NCBI RefSeq assembly: GCF_004348335.1
Contig: NZ_SMJW01000030.1
Coordinates: 1 to 45,258, forward strand
DNA from: Actinomadura bangladeshensis
GTDB taxonomy: Bacteria > Actinomycetota > Actinomycetes > Streptosporangiales > Streptosporangiaceae
DNA: 45,258 bases
Reading direction: 5' to 3'
The translations under genes and the position numbers were made by a program. Each line of letters opens with the position of its first letter. Within the stretch, counting starts at the first letter, position 1. Below the pieces are notes generated by a model. The model was not told the DNA's origin, did no database searches, and was given only the letters and a program-made list of their open reading frames with translations. Below are positions 1-7,411 of this stretch, piece by piece.

Positions 1-312
1 CGGCCCCCGCGAGCACCCAGGCCTTCGCCCGCCGCCCACCACCGCTCACACGCCGCCCGCGCACCTGTCCCATACACAGCCTTCGCAGGAGGACACGGTC
101 ACGGATGCACTCTCCTCCGCCTCATGGTCGGTTCACCGCCGATGGACGGGGTGCCGAATCATCGGGGCGGTGGCCGCCCCGAGGGACCGGAGTTCGCCCG
201 CCGGTGGAGTCATATGGGGAAGGCGGGGCAAGTAACGGAACGTGACCGAGTGGGTGCATGGGTGCCTCGAAGCCGCCGGCCTCGCCGGTGACGGCTCGGG
301 CGGTCCGGACGC
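1..312. other. no gene recognised at the left edge
   Basis: This stretch upstream of the glycosidase gene is GC-rich and has stops in frames that could extend into it. No reading frame has a recognisable domain, and I see no RNA gene or strong promoter. Part of a gene running in from the left cannot be excluded for the first hundred or so bases. Confidence 0.4.
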
Positions 313-2124
313 ATGACGGTCCTCCGGAGCGACGGCTACGTCCGGCTGCGCGACTACGCGGTGATCGGGGACGGGCGGAGCGCCGCGCTGGTCGCCGCCG
401 ACGGGTCCGTGGACTGGCTGGGAACGCCGGACCTGGACTCCCCGCCGGTGTTCGCCGCCGTCCTGGACCCCGCCCGGGGCGGCCGCTTCCTGCTGGAGCC
501 GGCGGAGCCCTTCACGGTCGCGCGCCGGTACCTGCCGGGCACGAACGTCCTGGAGACCACGTTCACCACCGGACGCGGCAGCGTGCGGGTCACCGACGCG
601 CTGACCCTGGAGGGCGGCGGGACGCTGGGGCCGATGCGGGAGCTGCAGCGGCGCCTCGACGGGGTGGCCGGGACCGTGCCGTTGCGCTGGAGCGTCCGGC
701 CGCGATTCGGTTACGGCGCCCGCCGTCCACGGATCAGGTGGCGCGCCGGTGTGCCGGTGGCGGCGTCCGGCGCGGACGCGCTGGCGGTCTGCAGCTGGGA
801 CGCGGGGACGCCGGAGGCGGCCGGCGGGGCGATCAGCGGGCGCCTCGAACTCGGGCGGGGACGGCGCGCCCTGCTGGCCCTGGCGTTCGCGCACCAGGAG
901 CCGCTCGTCCTGCCGACCCGGTCCGAATGCGACGCGCGCATGGAGCACACCGTCGCGGCCTGGCAGGGCTGGGCGCGGGAACGCGCGTACGAGGGCAGGT
1001 GGCGGGACGCCGTGCTGCGCAGCGCGCTGGCGCTCAAACTGCTGATCTTCGCGCCCTCCGGGGCGATCGCCGCCGCGGTGACGACGTCGCTGCCGGAGCA
1101 CGTCGGGGGCGAACGCAACTGGGACTACCGCTTCTCCTGGGTCCGCGACTCGGTGTTCACCCTCCACGCGCTGCTGCGGCTGGGCTGCGCCGCCGAGGCG
1201 CACGCCTACTTCTGGTGGCTCATGCACGCCACCCAGCTCACGCATCCGCGGCTGCGGGTCCTCTACCGGCTGGACGGCGGCGGCCGCACCCCGGAACGCA
1301 CGCCGCCCCTGCGGGGGTACCGCGATTCCACGCCGGTGCGGATCGGCAACGCGGCGGGCGCCCAGGTCCAGCTGGACACCTACGGTGAGCTGCTGCAGAC
1401 CGGCTGGCTCTACGCCGGTGCCGCCGGACGGCTGGACGCCGACCTCGCCCGGCGGCTGGCCGAACTGGCCGACTTCGTCTGCGACGCCTGGCGGTGGACG
1501 GACTCGGGCATCTGGGAGGTCCGCAGTGCCCCCCTGCACTTCACGCATTCGAAGATGATGTGCTGGGTGGCGCTCGACCGGGCCATCGACCTGTGCGAGC
1601 GCGGGCTGATCCCGGGCCGCGGTTCGGGCCGCTGGCGGCGCAGCCGCGCCCGGATACGCGACTTCGTCGAGACGCGCTGCTTCTCTCCCGACCGCGGCTG
1701 CTACACGCGTTCCGCCGGAGGCTCGGAACTGGACGCCGCCGTCCTGCTCGGCCTCCTGCACGGCTACGCGCGGCCCGATGATCCCCGCATGCGCGCCACG
1801 GTGGACGCCGTGGGACGGGAGTTGCGGCACGGCCCGTTCGTCGACCGGTACTCCGGCGAGGACGGGCTGGTCGGCACCGAAGGCGCGTTCCTGGCCTGCT
1901 CCTTCTGGCTGGCCGAGTGCCTCGCCCTGACCGGGCGCCTCGACCGGGCCGTCCCGCTGATGGACGACCTGGTCGGGCTGGCCAACGATGTCGGCCTGTA
2001 CGCCGAGGAGATCGACCCGCGCACCGGCGCCTTCCTGGGCAACCTGCCCCAGGGGTTGAGCCACCTGGCGTTGATCAATGCCGCGTGCGCCATCGGCCCG
2101 GCCGCCGGGGAGGCGGGCGCGTGA
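313..2124 (+). CDS. glycoside hydrolase family 15 protein (trehalase/glucoamylase-like)
   Basis: A 603-residue cytoplasmic protein (no signal peptide) of the bacterial GH15 type, a family whose members hydrolyse alpha-glucosidic bonds in trehalose or short glucans. The N-terminal beta-sandwich opens with the family signature 'IGDGRSAALVAADGSVDWL' (about residues 18-36). The (alpha/alpha)6 barrel follows, with 'NWDYRFSWVRDS' (269-280). The presumed acid Glu is in 'SGIWEVR' (E402), and the presumed base lies in 'YAEEIDP' (E565 or E566). The length is normal for the family. The ATG start has no strong ribosome site. The stop overlaps the GTG of the next gene, so both are probably cotranscribed. 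Substrate (trehalose or maltooligosaccharide) cannot be decided. It looks unrelated to the downstream catabolic genes. Confidence 0.9.
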   Translation: MTVLRSDGYVRLRDYAVIGDGRSAALVAADGSVDWLGTPDLDSPPVFAAVLDPARGGRFLLEPAEPFTVARRYLPGTNVLETTFTTGRGSVRVTDALTLEGGGTLGPMRELQRRLDGVAGTVPLRWSVRPRFGYGARRPRIRWRAGVPVAASGADALAVCSWDAGTPEAAGGAISGRLELGRGRRALLALAFAHQEPLVLPTRSECDARMEHTVAAWQGWARERAYEGRWRDAVLRSALALKLLIFAPSGAIAAAVTTSLPEHVGGERNWDYRFSWVRDSVFTLHALLRLGCAAEAHAYFWWLMHATQLTHPRLRVLYRLDGGGRTPERTPPLRGYRDSTPVRIGNAAGAQVQLDTYGELLQTGWLYAGAAGRLDADLARRLAELADFVCDAWRWTDSGIWEVRSAPLHFTHSKMMCWVALDRAIDLCERGLIPGRGSGRWRRSRARIRDFVETRCFSPDRGCYTRSAGGSELDAAVLLGLLHGYARPDDPRMRATVDAVGRELRHGPFVDRYSGEDGLVGTEGAFLACSFWLAECLALTGRLDRAVPLMDDLVGLANDVGLYAEEIDPRTGAFLGNLPQGLSHLALINAACAIGPAAGEAGA

Positions 2125-2609
2125 ACGCCTGGGGAACCGCCGCGGGCGCCTTCGCCGGGACGCTGGTACTGACCACCGTGCTGCGGGCCGCCGGCGAGTT
2201 CAAGCTGACCCGGATGGACCTGCCGTTCCTGCTCGGCACCGCCGTGACGGCGAACCGGGCCCGCGCCAAGGCGATCGGTTATCTCTTGCACTTCGCCAAC
2301 GGCGAGTTGTTCGCGTTCGTCTACTACGCCGTCTTCCTCGCCATCGGCCACGCCGGCTGGTGGCTCGGGGCGCTCTTCGGTCTGGTGCACGGCACGTTCG
2401 CCGGCACGGCGCTGGTGAACATCCTGCTGCCGCTGGTGCATCCGCGGATGGGCAGCCCGCTGACCAGCGCTCCCGAGGTCGCCCTGCTGGAACCTCCGGG
2501 CTTCCTCATGCTCAACTACGGGCCGAGCACGCCGCTGGTCACCGTCCTCGCCCATGCGGGCTTCGGGGCCATCGTCGGAGGCTTCACCTCGCTCGGGCCC
2601 CACGGATGA
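2121..2609 (+). CDS. small integral membrane protein, conserved hypothetical
   Basis: A 162-residue protein with about four hydrophobic helices (near residues 5-22, 55-75, 78-100 and 135-155). Between the last helices is a loop with 'HPRMGSPLTSAPEVALLEPPG'-like conserved residues. From memory it resembles unnamed actinobacterial membrane proteins with the pattern TRMDLP...LLH...NG...HPRM...LLEPPGF.LNYG. I know of no function. The GTG start overlaps the stop of the GH15 gene by four bases (GTGA), which fixes the start and implies translational coupling. A role in the same stress or storage-sugar unit is only a guess from that coupling. Confidence 0.75.
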   Translation: MNAWGTAAGAFAGTLVLTTVLRAAGEFKLTRMDLPFLLGTAVTANRARAKAIGYLLHFANGELFAFVYYAVFLAIGHAGWWLGALFGLVHGTFAGTALVNILLPLVHPRMGSPLTSAPEVALLEPPGFLMLNYGPSTPLVTVLAHAGFGAIVGGFTSLGPHG

Positions 2610-2618
2610 CCCGGCTCG

Positions 2619-2633
2619 CCGCCGGGCCGGCGG
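2619..2633 (+). terminator. weak hairpin after the membrane protein gene
   Basis: A six-base GC stem (CCGCCG/CGGCGG) with a three-base loop lies ten bases after the stop and before the promoter of the MaoC gene. It has no U tract, so it is a weak terminator candidate only. Confidence 0.3.
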
Positions 2634-2643
2634 TGTCCGCCTT

Positions 2644-2690
2644 TTCAACGTAACCGTCGATTAGCTATCGTCATCGTTGAATATTCTCGC
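2644..2690. promoter_or_regulatory. MaoC-gene promoter with TetR operator candidates
   Basis: A possible -10 TATCGT (2666-2671) has a -35 overlapping TTCAACG (2644-2650). Just downstream is CGTTGAATATTCTCGC (2675-2690), which matches 12 of 16 positions of the palindrome CGTTGAATATTCAACG found near the neighbouring TetR gene. TTCAACG and CGTTGAA form an inverted pair 24 bases apart. A repressor here would cover the -35 and the transcription start. Confidence 0.55.
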
Positions 2691-2705
2691 GCAGGGAGGT
2701 CGAGT

Positions 2706-3152
2706 GTGTCCGAGGACGGCCGGCTGCGCGCCGAGGACCTCCCGCTCGGCCGGGTCATCGAGCTAGGCGACCACCACGTGACGCGGGAGGAGATCATCTC
2801 GTTCGCGACGCAGTGGGACCCGCAGTCGTTCCATGTCGATGAGGTGTTCGCGCGCGAGACGGTGTTCGGCGATGTCATCGGCAGCGGACTGCACACCATG
2901 GCCGTCTTCCAGCGCCTTGCCGTCGCCGGCGCCTACCGGCACTGGGCCGTCGTCGCCGGACGCGCGATCCGGGAGGTGAGCCTCACGAGCCCGCTGCGTC
3001 CGGACACGACCGTGCACGCCACGCTGACGGTCGACTCCGTCGTCCCGCACAGTGAGCAGAGGGCTCTCGTCTCCAAGACCGGGCGGGTCATGGACGGCGA
3101 CGGTCTGCTCATGACGATCCACGTCGACAGCTACGTTCTGCGCCGAGCCTGA
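2706..3152 (+). CDS. MaoC-like (R)-specific enoyl-CoA hydratase/dehydratase
   Basis: A 148-residue single hot-dog domain. The catalytic pair of MaoC/R-hydratases is visible as D38-x4-H43 in 'WDPQSFHVD', followed by the usual 'GSGLHTMA' oxyanion segment. Proteins of this family add water to trans-2-enoyl-CoA esters or catalyse the reverse. The GTG start is chosen because GGGAGGT lies 5-6 bases upstream (2694-2700). It is the first gene of the TetR-associated island and is transcribed toward the regulator, with a TetR-operator-like palindrome at its promoter. The exact acyl-CoA substrate is unknown. Confidence 0.85.
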   Translation: MSEDGRLRAEDLPLGRVIELGDHHVTREEIISFATQWDPQSFHVDEVFARETVFGDVIGSGLHTMAVFQRLAVAGAYRHWAVVAGRAIREVSLTSPLRPDTTVHATLTVDSVVPHSEQRALVSKTGRVMDGDGLLMTIHVDSYVLRRA

Positions 3153-3179
3153 CGCCGCCGCCGGACGCTCGGACCACTG

Positions 3180-3218
3180 CGACGAATATTCGACGCATGA
3201 TCACGGCTCTCGTATACT
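3180..3218 (+). promoter_or_regulatory. TetR promoter with overlapping operator (autoregulation candidate)
   Basis: The 16-mer CGACGAATATTCGACG (3180-3195) has a perfect CGAATATTCG core and matches 13 of 16 positions of CGTTGAATATTCAACG. A good -10, TATACT, lies at 3213-3218, and the matching -35 (TTCGAC, 3189-3194) falls inside the operator. Transcription would start at about 3225, the first base of the GTG codon, giving a leaderless mRNA. Confidence 0.65.
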
Positions 3219-3224
3219 GACGCC

Positions 3225-3995
3225 GTGTCAACCGATGCCAAGCGCGCGAAGAAGACGAGCGGCCAGGCGGCCCGGGAGACTCCTGACCGCTCCGGAGCGA
3301 CCTCGACCCGCAAGCAGCTCATGGAGAACGAGGTCCTGGAGCACGCGACCCGGCTGTTCGCCGAACGCGGCTTCGCGGGCACCAGCCTCCAGGACGTCGC
3401 GACCTCGATGGGCCTCAAGCGTCCGGCGCTCTACTACTACTTCAAGAGCAAGGAAGAGCTGCTCGACCGCCTGATCGTCCAGGCCGTCACCGACCCGGCG
3501 AACCAGCTCAGGGACATCGCCGCGCAGCTCGACCTGGATCCCGCGGAGCGCCTGCACGCCATCACGCATCGCATCGTCACGGTGACGCTGAACCACACCG
3601 ACCGCTTCCTCGTCCTGGTGAAGTCGGAGTCCGAGCTGTCGCCGGCGACCCGGAAGAAGTTCGACGACAGCAGGCGCGAGGCGACGAACATCGTCACGGC
3701 CGTCATCGAGGAGGGCATCGGTGCCGGCCTGTTCCGGCCCGTCGACCCGCGCGTGGCGGCGTTCACCGTTTACGGCATCTGCAACTGGGCCGCCTGGTGG
3801 TACAACCCCGACGGTCACGACTCGATCGAGTCCGTCGCGGACCAGCTCGCCGACACCGCGCTCGCCGGGCTTCTGCGGAACGAGCAGAGCACCACCAGGC
3901 CCCTGACGACGCGCGCGGCGATCGCCGCGCTGCGCGACGACCTCGACCGGCTCGAACAGACCCTTGAGCCGGCGCCGGCACCCAGGAGAACCTGA
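3225..3995 (+). CDS. TetR/AcrR family transcriptional regulator
   Basis: A 256-residue one-component repressor. A basic, disordered N-terminus (1-30) precedes the TetR helix-turn-helix, 'GTSLQDVATSMGLKRPALYYYFKSKEEL' split over residues 52-79, and an all-helical ligand-binding domain fills the rest. No ribosome site precedes the GTG. The -10 TATACT sits six bases upstream, so translation is probably leaderless. An operator-like palindrome overlaps its own -35, and similar sites lie in the promoters of the flanking MaoC and SDR/SnoaL genes. It is therefore the likely local repressor of the 2.7-16 kb island. The inducer is probably a pathway acyl-CoA or acid, which is inference from context. 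Confidence 0.9.
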   Translation: MSTDAKRAKKTSGQAARETPDRSGATSTRKQLMENEVLEHATRLFAERGFAGTSLQDVATSMGLKRPALYYYFKSKEELLDRLIVQAVTDPANQLRDIAAQLDLDPAERLHAITHRIVTVTLNHTDRFLVLVKSESELSPATRKKFDDSRREATNIVTAVIEEGIGAGLFRPVDPRVAAFTVYGICNWAAWWYNPDGHDSIESVADQLADTALAGLLRNEQSTTRPLTTRAAIAALRDDLDRLEQTLEPAPAPRRT

Positions 3996-4007
3996 GCCCG
4001 GTCTCCC

Positions 4008-4700
4008 TCACCGCATGTAGGCGCCGCCGTCGGTCACGAGCACCTGGCCGGTCATCGCCGCCGCTCCGTCCGAGGCCAGGAACGCCACTGCGTGAGCCGT
4101 GTCCTCGGGGACGAGGGCGCGCTTCAACACCTGGGACGCGATCGACGCGTCGAGCGCACCGTCGGCGACGACCGCGCGCGCCGCGGGGGTGTCCGTGTGG
4201 CCGGGCGCCACGGCGCTGACCGCGATGCCGTCCTCGCCGTAGGTGACGGCGAGCGTGCGCATGACACCGAGCAGGGCGGCCTTGCTCGTGACGTACGGGA
4301 GGAACTCGGCGCTCGGAGGGAACCACTGGCCGTCGGACGAGATGAGGATGATCCTCCCGAACCCGCGGTCGACCATCCCGGGAGCGAACGCCCGCACGAG
4401 CCACAGTGATGCCTCGACGTTGACCGCCATGAGGGCTCGCCATCGGTCGAGGTCGAGCTCCGCCAGCGGCATGGGGTCGAGGTAGCCCGCGCAGTGGACC
4501 AGCACGTCGCACCGGCCGTACCGCTCGAGCACCTCGGCGGCCGCGGCCTGGGTCGACGACGCCGACGACAGGTCGCAGACGATGCCGCCCGTCCGGTCGA
4601 GCACCACGGTGAGATGCCCCGATGCCCGCAGCACCGCCACGATCGCCGAGCCGATGGCCCCCGCTCCTCCGGTCACCACCGCGACTCGCTGCTCGCCCAT
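4008..4700 (-). CDS. short-chain dehydrogenase/reductase (SDR)
   Basis: A 230-residue classical SDR with the Rossmann motif 'TGGAGAIG' (residues 10-17), a Ser in 'LISSDG' and the catalytic 'YVTSK'. It ends with the common 'VLVTDGG' C-terminus. It should oxidise or reduce a hydroxyl/keto group using NAD(P)H. The ATG at 4700 is preferred over in-frame upstream codons because GAAGGAGAGG (4711-4720 on the other strand) is correctly spaced. The usual NNAG is replaced by 'HCAG', a tolerated variation. Its stop is only 12 bases from the TetR stop, so the two converge. The promoter is shared with the divergent SnoaL-like gene and carries the best TetR palindrome. Confidence 0.85.
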   Translation of the reverse strand: MGEQRVAVVTGGAGAIGSAIVAVLRASGHLTVVLDRTGGIVCDLSSASSTQAAAAEVLERYGRCDVLVHCAGYLDPMPLAELDLDRWRALMAVNVEASLWLVRAFAPGMVDRGFGRIILISSDGQWFPPSAEFLPYVTSKAALLGVMRTLAVTYGEDGIAVSAVAPGHTDTPAARAVVADGALDASIASQVLKRALVPEDTAHAVAFLASDGAAAMTGQVLVTDGGAYMR

Positions 4701-4775
4701 GGCGGTTCCACCTCTCCTTCCGCACCCGCCGACCAGCGCCGGCGGTACCGATCGAGGCAACGGTATCGTCTATGG

Positions 4776-4791
4776 CGTTGATTTTTCAACG
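4776..4791. promoter_or_regulatory. TetR operator candidate in the SDR/SnoaL divergent promoter
   Basis: CGTTGATTTTTCAACG is a perfect six-base inverted repeat with a four-base spacer. It has the same 16-base length and outer bases as the palindromes at 2675 and 3180. It lies between two divergent genes, so one bound dimer could control both. TTGAAA on the minus strand inside it could serve as a -35. Confidence 0.6.
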
Positions 4792-4840
4792 TATTTGTTC
4801 GACCATGTCGGCGACCATCCGAACATCCGGGAGGAGCCCC

Positions 4841-5284
4841 ATGATGACCACCGACGTGCCGACCGGCGGGCACTTCGACACCTTGAACGCGTTCTACGCC
4901 GCGGAGCAGCGCTACGTGACGGCGGGAGGCCGCGAGGCCGGCGCGGACTTCGGTGAGATCGCCGCCCTGTTCCACCCCGACCTGGTGTGCCACCAGGGGC
5001 CGACGCTGCCGTACTCGGGAGACTGGCGCGGCGCCGACGGCCTTGAGCGGTTCTTCGAGACCTTCACGGCAACGTGGTCGTCCCTGGAGCTGAGCGATAT
5101 CCGGTACTTCTCCGGGGAGACCGGCATCGCGATCACCATGCGCATGCAGGCCACCGCGCAGACCACCGGCAAGCACCTGGACACGACGGTCGCGCACTTC
5201 CTCATCATCGAGGACGGGCTGATCCGGGAGTTCAACGTGTTCTATGACGACCCGGTCGGCGTCATGGAGGTCACCACGCCGTGA
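4841..5284 (+). CDS. SnoaL/NTF2-like domain protein
   Basis: A 147-residue protein with the cone-shaped alpha+beta barrel pattern of SnoaL-like proteins: N-terminal helix, 'LFHPDLVCHQG' and C-terminal strands ending 'HFLIIEDGLIREFNVFYDD'. Members include cyclases, isomerases, dehydratases and binding proteins, so function cannot be assigned. GGGAGGA (about 4829-4836) sits before ATGATG. The first ATG (4841) is used here, and 4844 is equally possible. It is divergent from the SDR and followed by a strong terminator. Confidence 0.7.
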   Translation: MMTTDVPTGGHFDTLNAFYAAEQRYVTAGGREAGADFGEIAALFHPDLVCHQGPTLPYSGDWRGADGLERFFETFTATWSSLELSDIRYFSGETGIAITMRMQATAQTTGKHLDTTVAHFLIIEDGLIREFNVFYDDPVGVMEVTTP

Positions 5285-5288
5285 GCCG

Positions 5289-5328
5289 GGCCTCGGGACC
5301 GAGCCCTGCTCCGGCCGGTCCCGAGGCC
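5289..5328. terminator. bidirectional terminator between SnoaL-like and hydrolase genes
   Basis: A perfect 12-base inverted repeat (GGCCTCGGGACC, 5289-5300, and its complement at 5317-5328) with a 16-base loop lies between two convergent genes. This is typical of U-tract-free actinobacterial terminators. Confidence 0.7.
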
Positions 5329-5337
5329 GCGCGGATT

Positions 5338-6516
5338 TCAGTCGCGGATCGGAAAGCGCTCGCTCAGCCAGCGGCCGATCTGCCGGGCCGAAAGCTCCGC
5401 TCCGGTCGGCTGACCCGGCGCGAGCGGTCCGCCGAAATGGGTCCCGGCGACCCGTACGTGCTTCTTGTCGGTCGCCGACAGCGCTCCGTACATCTGCCGG
5501 GCGTCGGCGGGAAAGCAGGCCTGGTCACCGGTCAGCTCGATCAGGAGTGACGGCGCGGCGACACCGCGGGCGTTCCTGACGAAGGCGGCACGGGTCGTCG
5601 TCGCCGACCACGTCGACATCCAGGCGGCCGGGGTCGTGATGCGGCCGAAGCCGGCGAACCCGAAGTTGCCGAGGTCCGGCCTGCGGCCGAACAGCGAGCC
5701 GTAGGGCCGCTCGTTGGAGTCCAGCGACAGGTCGACCGAGCGAAGGTCGGCGTCGGTGCGGTAGACCGCCATGACCTTCGGCCTGAGCGAACGGCGGCGC
5801 GCCGGGACGCCCTCCACCTCACCGGCATGGCGTGTCTCGGCCAGCACCGCTGCCGCGAGCGCGTCGATGCGTCGCACCCGGGCGGCCTGCGCGGCGCGGT
5901 ACCTCTCGACGAACTCCGCGGCATAACTCGAGGGTTCCGGGGCGGGACGGAAGCCGTTCGCCGGGTTGTAGGGGTCCAGCGTGGGATCGGTCGTCCACGG
6001 GTCCGACTCATCGAGGACCGACGGGTCGATGACACGCTGGAGCAGCGCACCCTGGCCCGGGTGGGGCGCGAGGAACACGGCCCCGTCCGGCAGCGGCATC
6101 CGCGCCCCGCTCAGGTCGACCGGGGTTCCGTCCGGCGCATCGGTCAGCCGCTCCCCCGCCGCGAGCGCCGCCTGCTCCTGGTAGAAGGCGAACAGCGTGG
6201 CGCCGCCGGAGTGCCCGAGGGTCACCCGGGCCTCGAAGCCCCGGTCGTCGAGGAACGACTGACCCGCCGCGACGTCGAGCAGCGCCTGCTCGTGCAGGAG
6301 GCGGACGTCGTTGTTGGGTGATCGGGTGCCCTGCGTCCACACGGCGACGCCGAGGTCGAGGAGCGGCGCCACGAGCGGATGGTGCGCGACGTCCTCCCGC
6401 GGATGCATGATGCTGACGACGGTTCCGGCGCCTCCGGCGGGCTGCCGCAGCAGACCCGCGACGGCCGCGCCGTCCGGCGTGGTGAGACGGACCGCCTCGG
6501 TCGTCGCGGCGGTCAT
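5338..6516 (-). CDS. alpha/beta hydrolase
   Basis: A 392-residue alpha/beta-hydrolase. The nucleophile elbow is 'GHSGG' with S103. The acid is probably in 'ELTGDQACFP', and the His in 'VAGTHFGG' near the C-terminus. No signal peptide is seen, so it is probably cytoplasmic. The large central insert (about residues 130-280) suggests a lid. It could hydrolyse an ester, thioester or C-C bond in a ring-cleavage product. The ATG at 6516 overlaps the stop of the 82-residue gene upstream, so it is the last gene of a four-gene minus-strand unit (maleate-isomerase-like, VOC, small protein, hydrolase). An in-frame upstream extension lacks a ribosome site. Confidence 0.8.
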   Translation of the reverse strand: MTAATTEAVRLTTPDGAAVAGLLRQPAGGAGTVVSIMHPREDVAHHPLVAPLLDLGVAVWTQGTRSPNNDVRLLHEQALLDVAAGQSFLDDRGFEARVTLGHSGGATLFAFYQEQAALAAGERLTDAPDGTPVDLSGARMPLPDGAVFLAPHPGQGALLQRVIDPSVLDESDPWTTDPTLDPYNPANGFRPAPEPSSYAAEFVERYRAAQAARVRRIDALAAAVLAETRHAGEVEGVPARRRSLRPKVMAVYRTDADLRSVDLSLDSNERPYGSLFGRRPDLGNFGFAGFGRITTPAAWMSTWSATTTRAAFVRNARGVAAPSLLIELTGDQACFPADARQMYGALSATDKKHVRVAGTHFGGPLAPGQPTGAELSARQIGRWLSERFPIRD

Positions 6517-6761
6517 GCCCGCGGCTCGAGCCGGAGCGAGTTCTTGTCCCAGCCGGCGATCCGGAAACCGGCCAGCCCCGCGACGCAGCTGTACCAGACC
6601 GCGTGCCGGCATCCCGTCGCGCGCCGGTCGATCTCGATCGGGCCGTCGGAGCTCACCTCGAAGTACGGGCCGTTCCGGTCGACACGGACACGCGCGTCCC
6701 GCTCGGCCACCTGGACGACGGGCCGGTTCTCCGGCACGTCCAGGACGAAGACGGTCGCCAT
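6513..6761 (-). CDS. small protein of unknown function (82 residues)
   Basis: I do not recognise this protein. It reads as a compact beta-rich domain, starting 'MATVFVLDVPENRP', with 'YFEVSSDGPIEIDR', then 'CRHAVWYSCVAGLAGFRI' and a C-terminal 'GWDKNSLRLEP'. It has two Cys and no membrane segment. The ATG overlaps the VOC stop (TGATG) and its own stop overlaps the hydrolase ATG. It is therefore almost certainly translated and probably a partner or subunit in the same step. The alternating hydrophobic pattern is coding-like and stays in the same operon frame logic. Confidence 0.7.
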   Translation of the reverse strand: MATVFVLDVPENRPVVQVAERDARVRVDRNGPYFEVSSDGPIEIDRRATGCRHAVWYSCVAGLAGFRIAGWDKNSLRLEPRA

Positions 6762-7411
6762 CAGGAGGCCGTCGTCCTCGGGCGGAGCAGCTCGTCCCAG
6801 TCGTCCGAGCGCTCGGCGATGAGCTCCGCCTTGCGGTGGAGCAGGGCGCCCATGGACGGCGCGCCCTGGCGCACGACGTCCACGAGCGCGTCGATCGTGA
6901 GGTTCGCGTCGAGGTCCTCCTGCGGTGTCACCGGCCGCAGCGCGCGGGTGATCTCGACGATGTAGCCGTTCGGGTCGTGCGTGTAGATCGACTCGATGGT
7001 CTCGTGCTGGACCCGCATCTCGGTGGCCCACCGGCTCTCGTCGAGCCGCCGCTGGTACTCGTTGAGCGCCTCCTCGGACTCCACATGGAGGGCGAGGTGA
7101 CGTGAGCCCAGGAAGAACTCCGGGACGGTCTCTCCGAACTTCGCGTAGGCGTCGCCCCGCTCCCCCGGAAACCGGTCCAGCCCGAAGTAGTAGAAGAACG
7201 CGAGCCGGTCGCCCTCGCCGATGTCGAAGAAGAAGTGGATGAAGTCGGGGTGCTTCTCAGGACCCCAGCCCGCCGCGCAGATCGAGTGCACGACCGGGAA
7301 GCCGAGCACGTCGCGATAGAAGGTGACGGTGTCGACCGGGTCGAAGGTGGGGAAAGCCGCATGGTCGACTCCGCGGACCAGGTGCCGGCCCTCAAGGTTG
7401 CCGCTTATCAC
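6761..7411 (-). CDS. VOC/glyoxalase-fold protein (extradiol-dioxygenase-like)
   Basis: A 216-residue member of the vicinal oxygen chelate superfamily. The fold starts at 'VRGVDHAAF' with a candidate metal His (H17). A second His lies in 'SRHLALHV' (H105 or H109), and the terminal Glu is in 'GYIVEITRAL' (E153), together the usual 2-His-1-Glu metal site. Members are isomerases, lyases or ring-cleaving dioxygenases. About 55 residues follow the VOC domain. The GTG at 7411 overlaps the upstream stop (GTGA), which fixes the start and indicates coupling to the maleate-isomerase-like gene. Which reaction it catalyses is open. Confidence 0.8.
   Translation of the reverse strand: MISGNLEGRHLVRGVDHAAFPTFDPVDTVTFYRDVLGFPVVHSICAAGWGPEKHPDFIHFFFDIGEGDRLAFFYYFGLDRFPGERGDAYAKFGETVPEFFLGSRHLALHVESEEALNEYQRRLDESRWATEMRVQHETIESIYTHDPNGYIVEITRALRPVTPQEDLDANLTIDALVDVVRQGAPSMGALLHRKAELIAERSDDWDELLRPRTTAS

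Noticed and set aside
133..2064. Long open frame (643 codons) opposite the GH15 gene
   Set aside because: It is antisense to a protein with clear GH15 motifs, and its translation is low-complexity Gly/Ala/Arg/Pro typical of reverse-frame openness at high GC.
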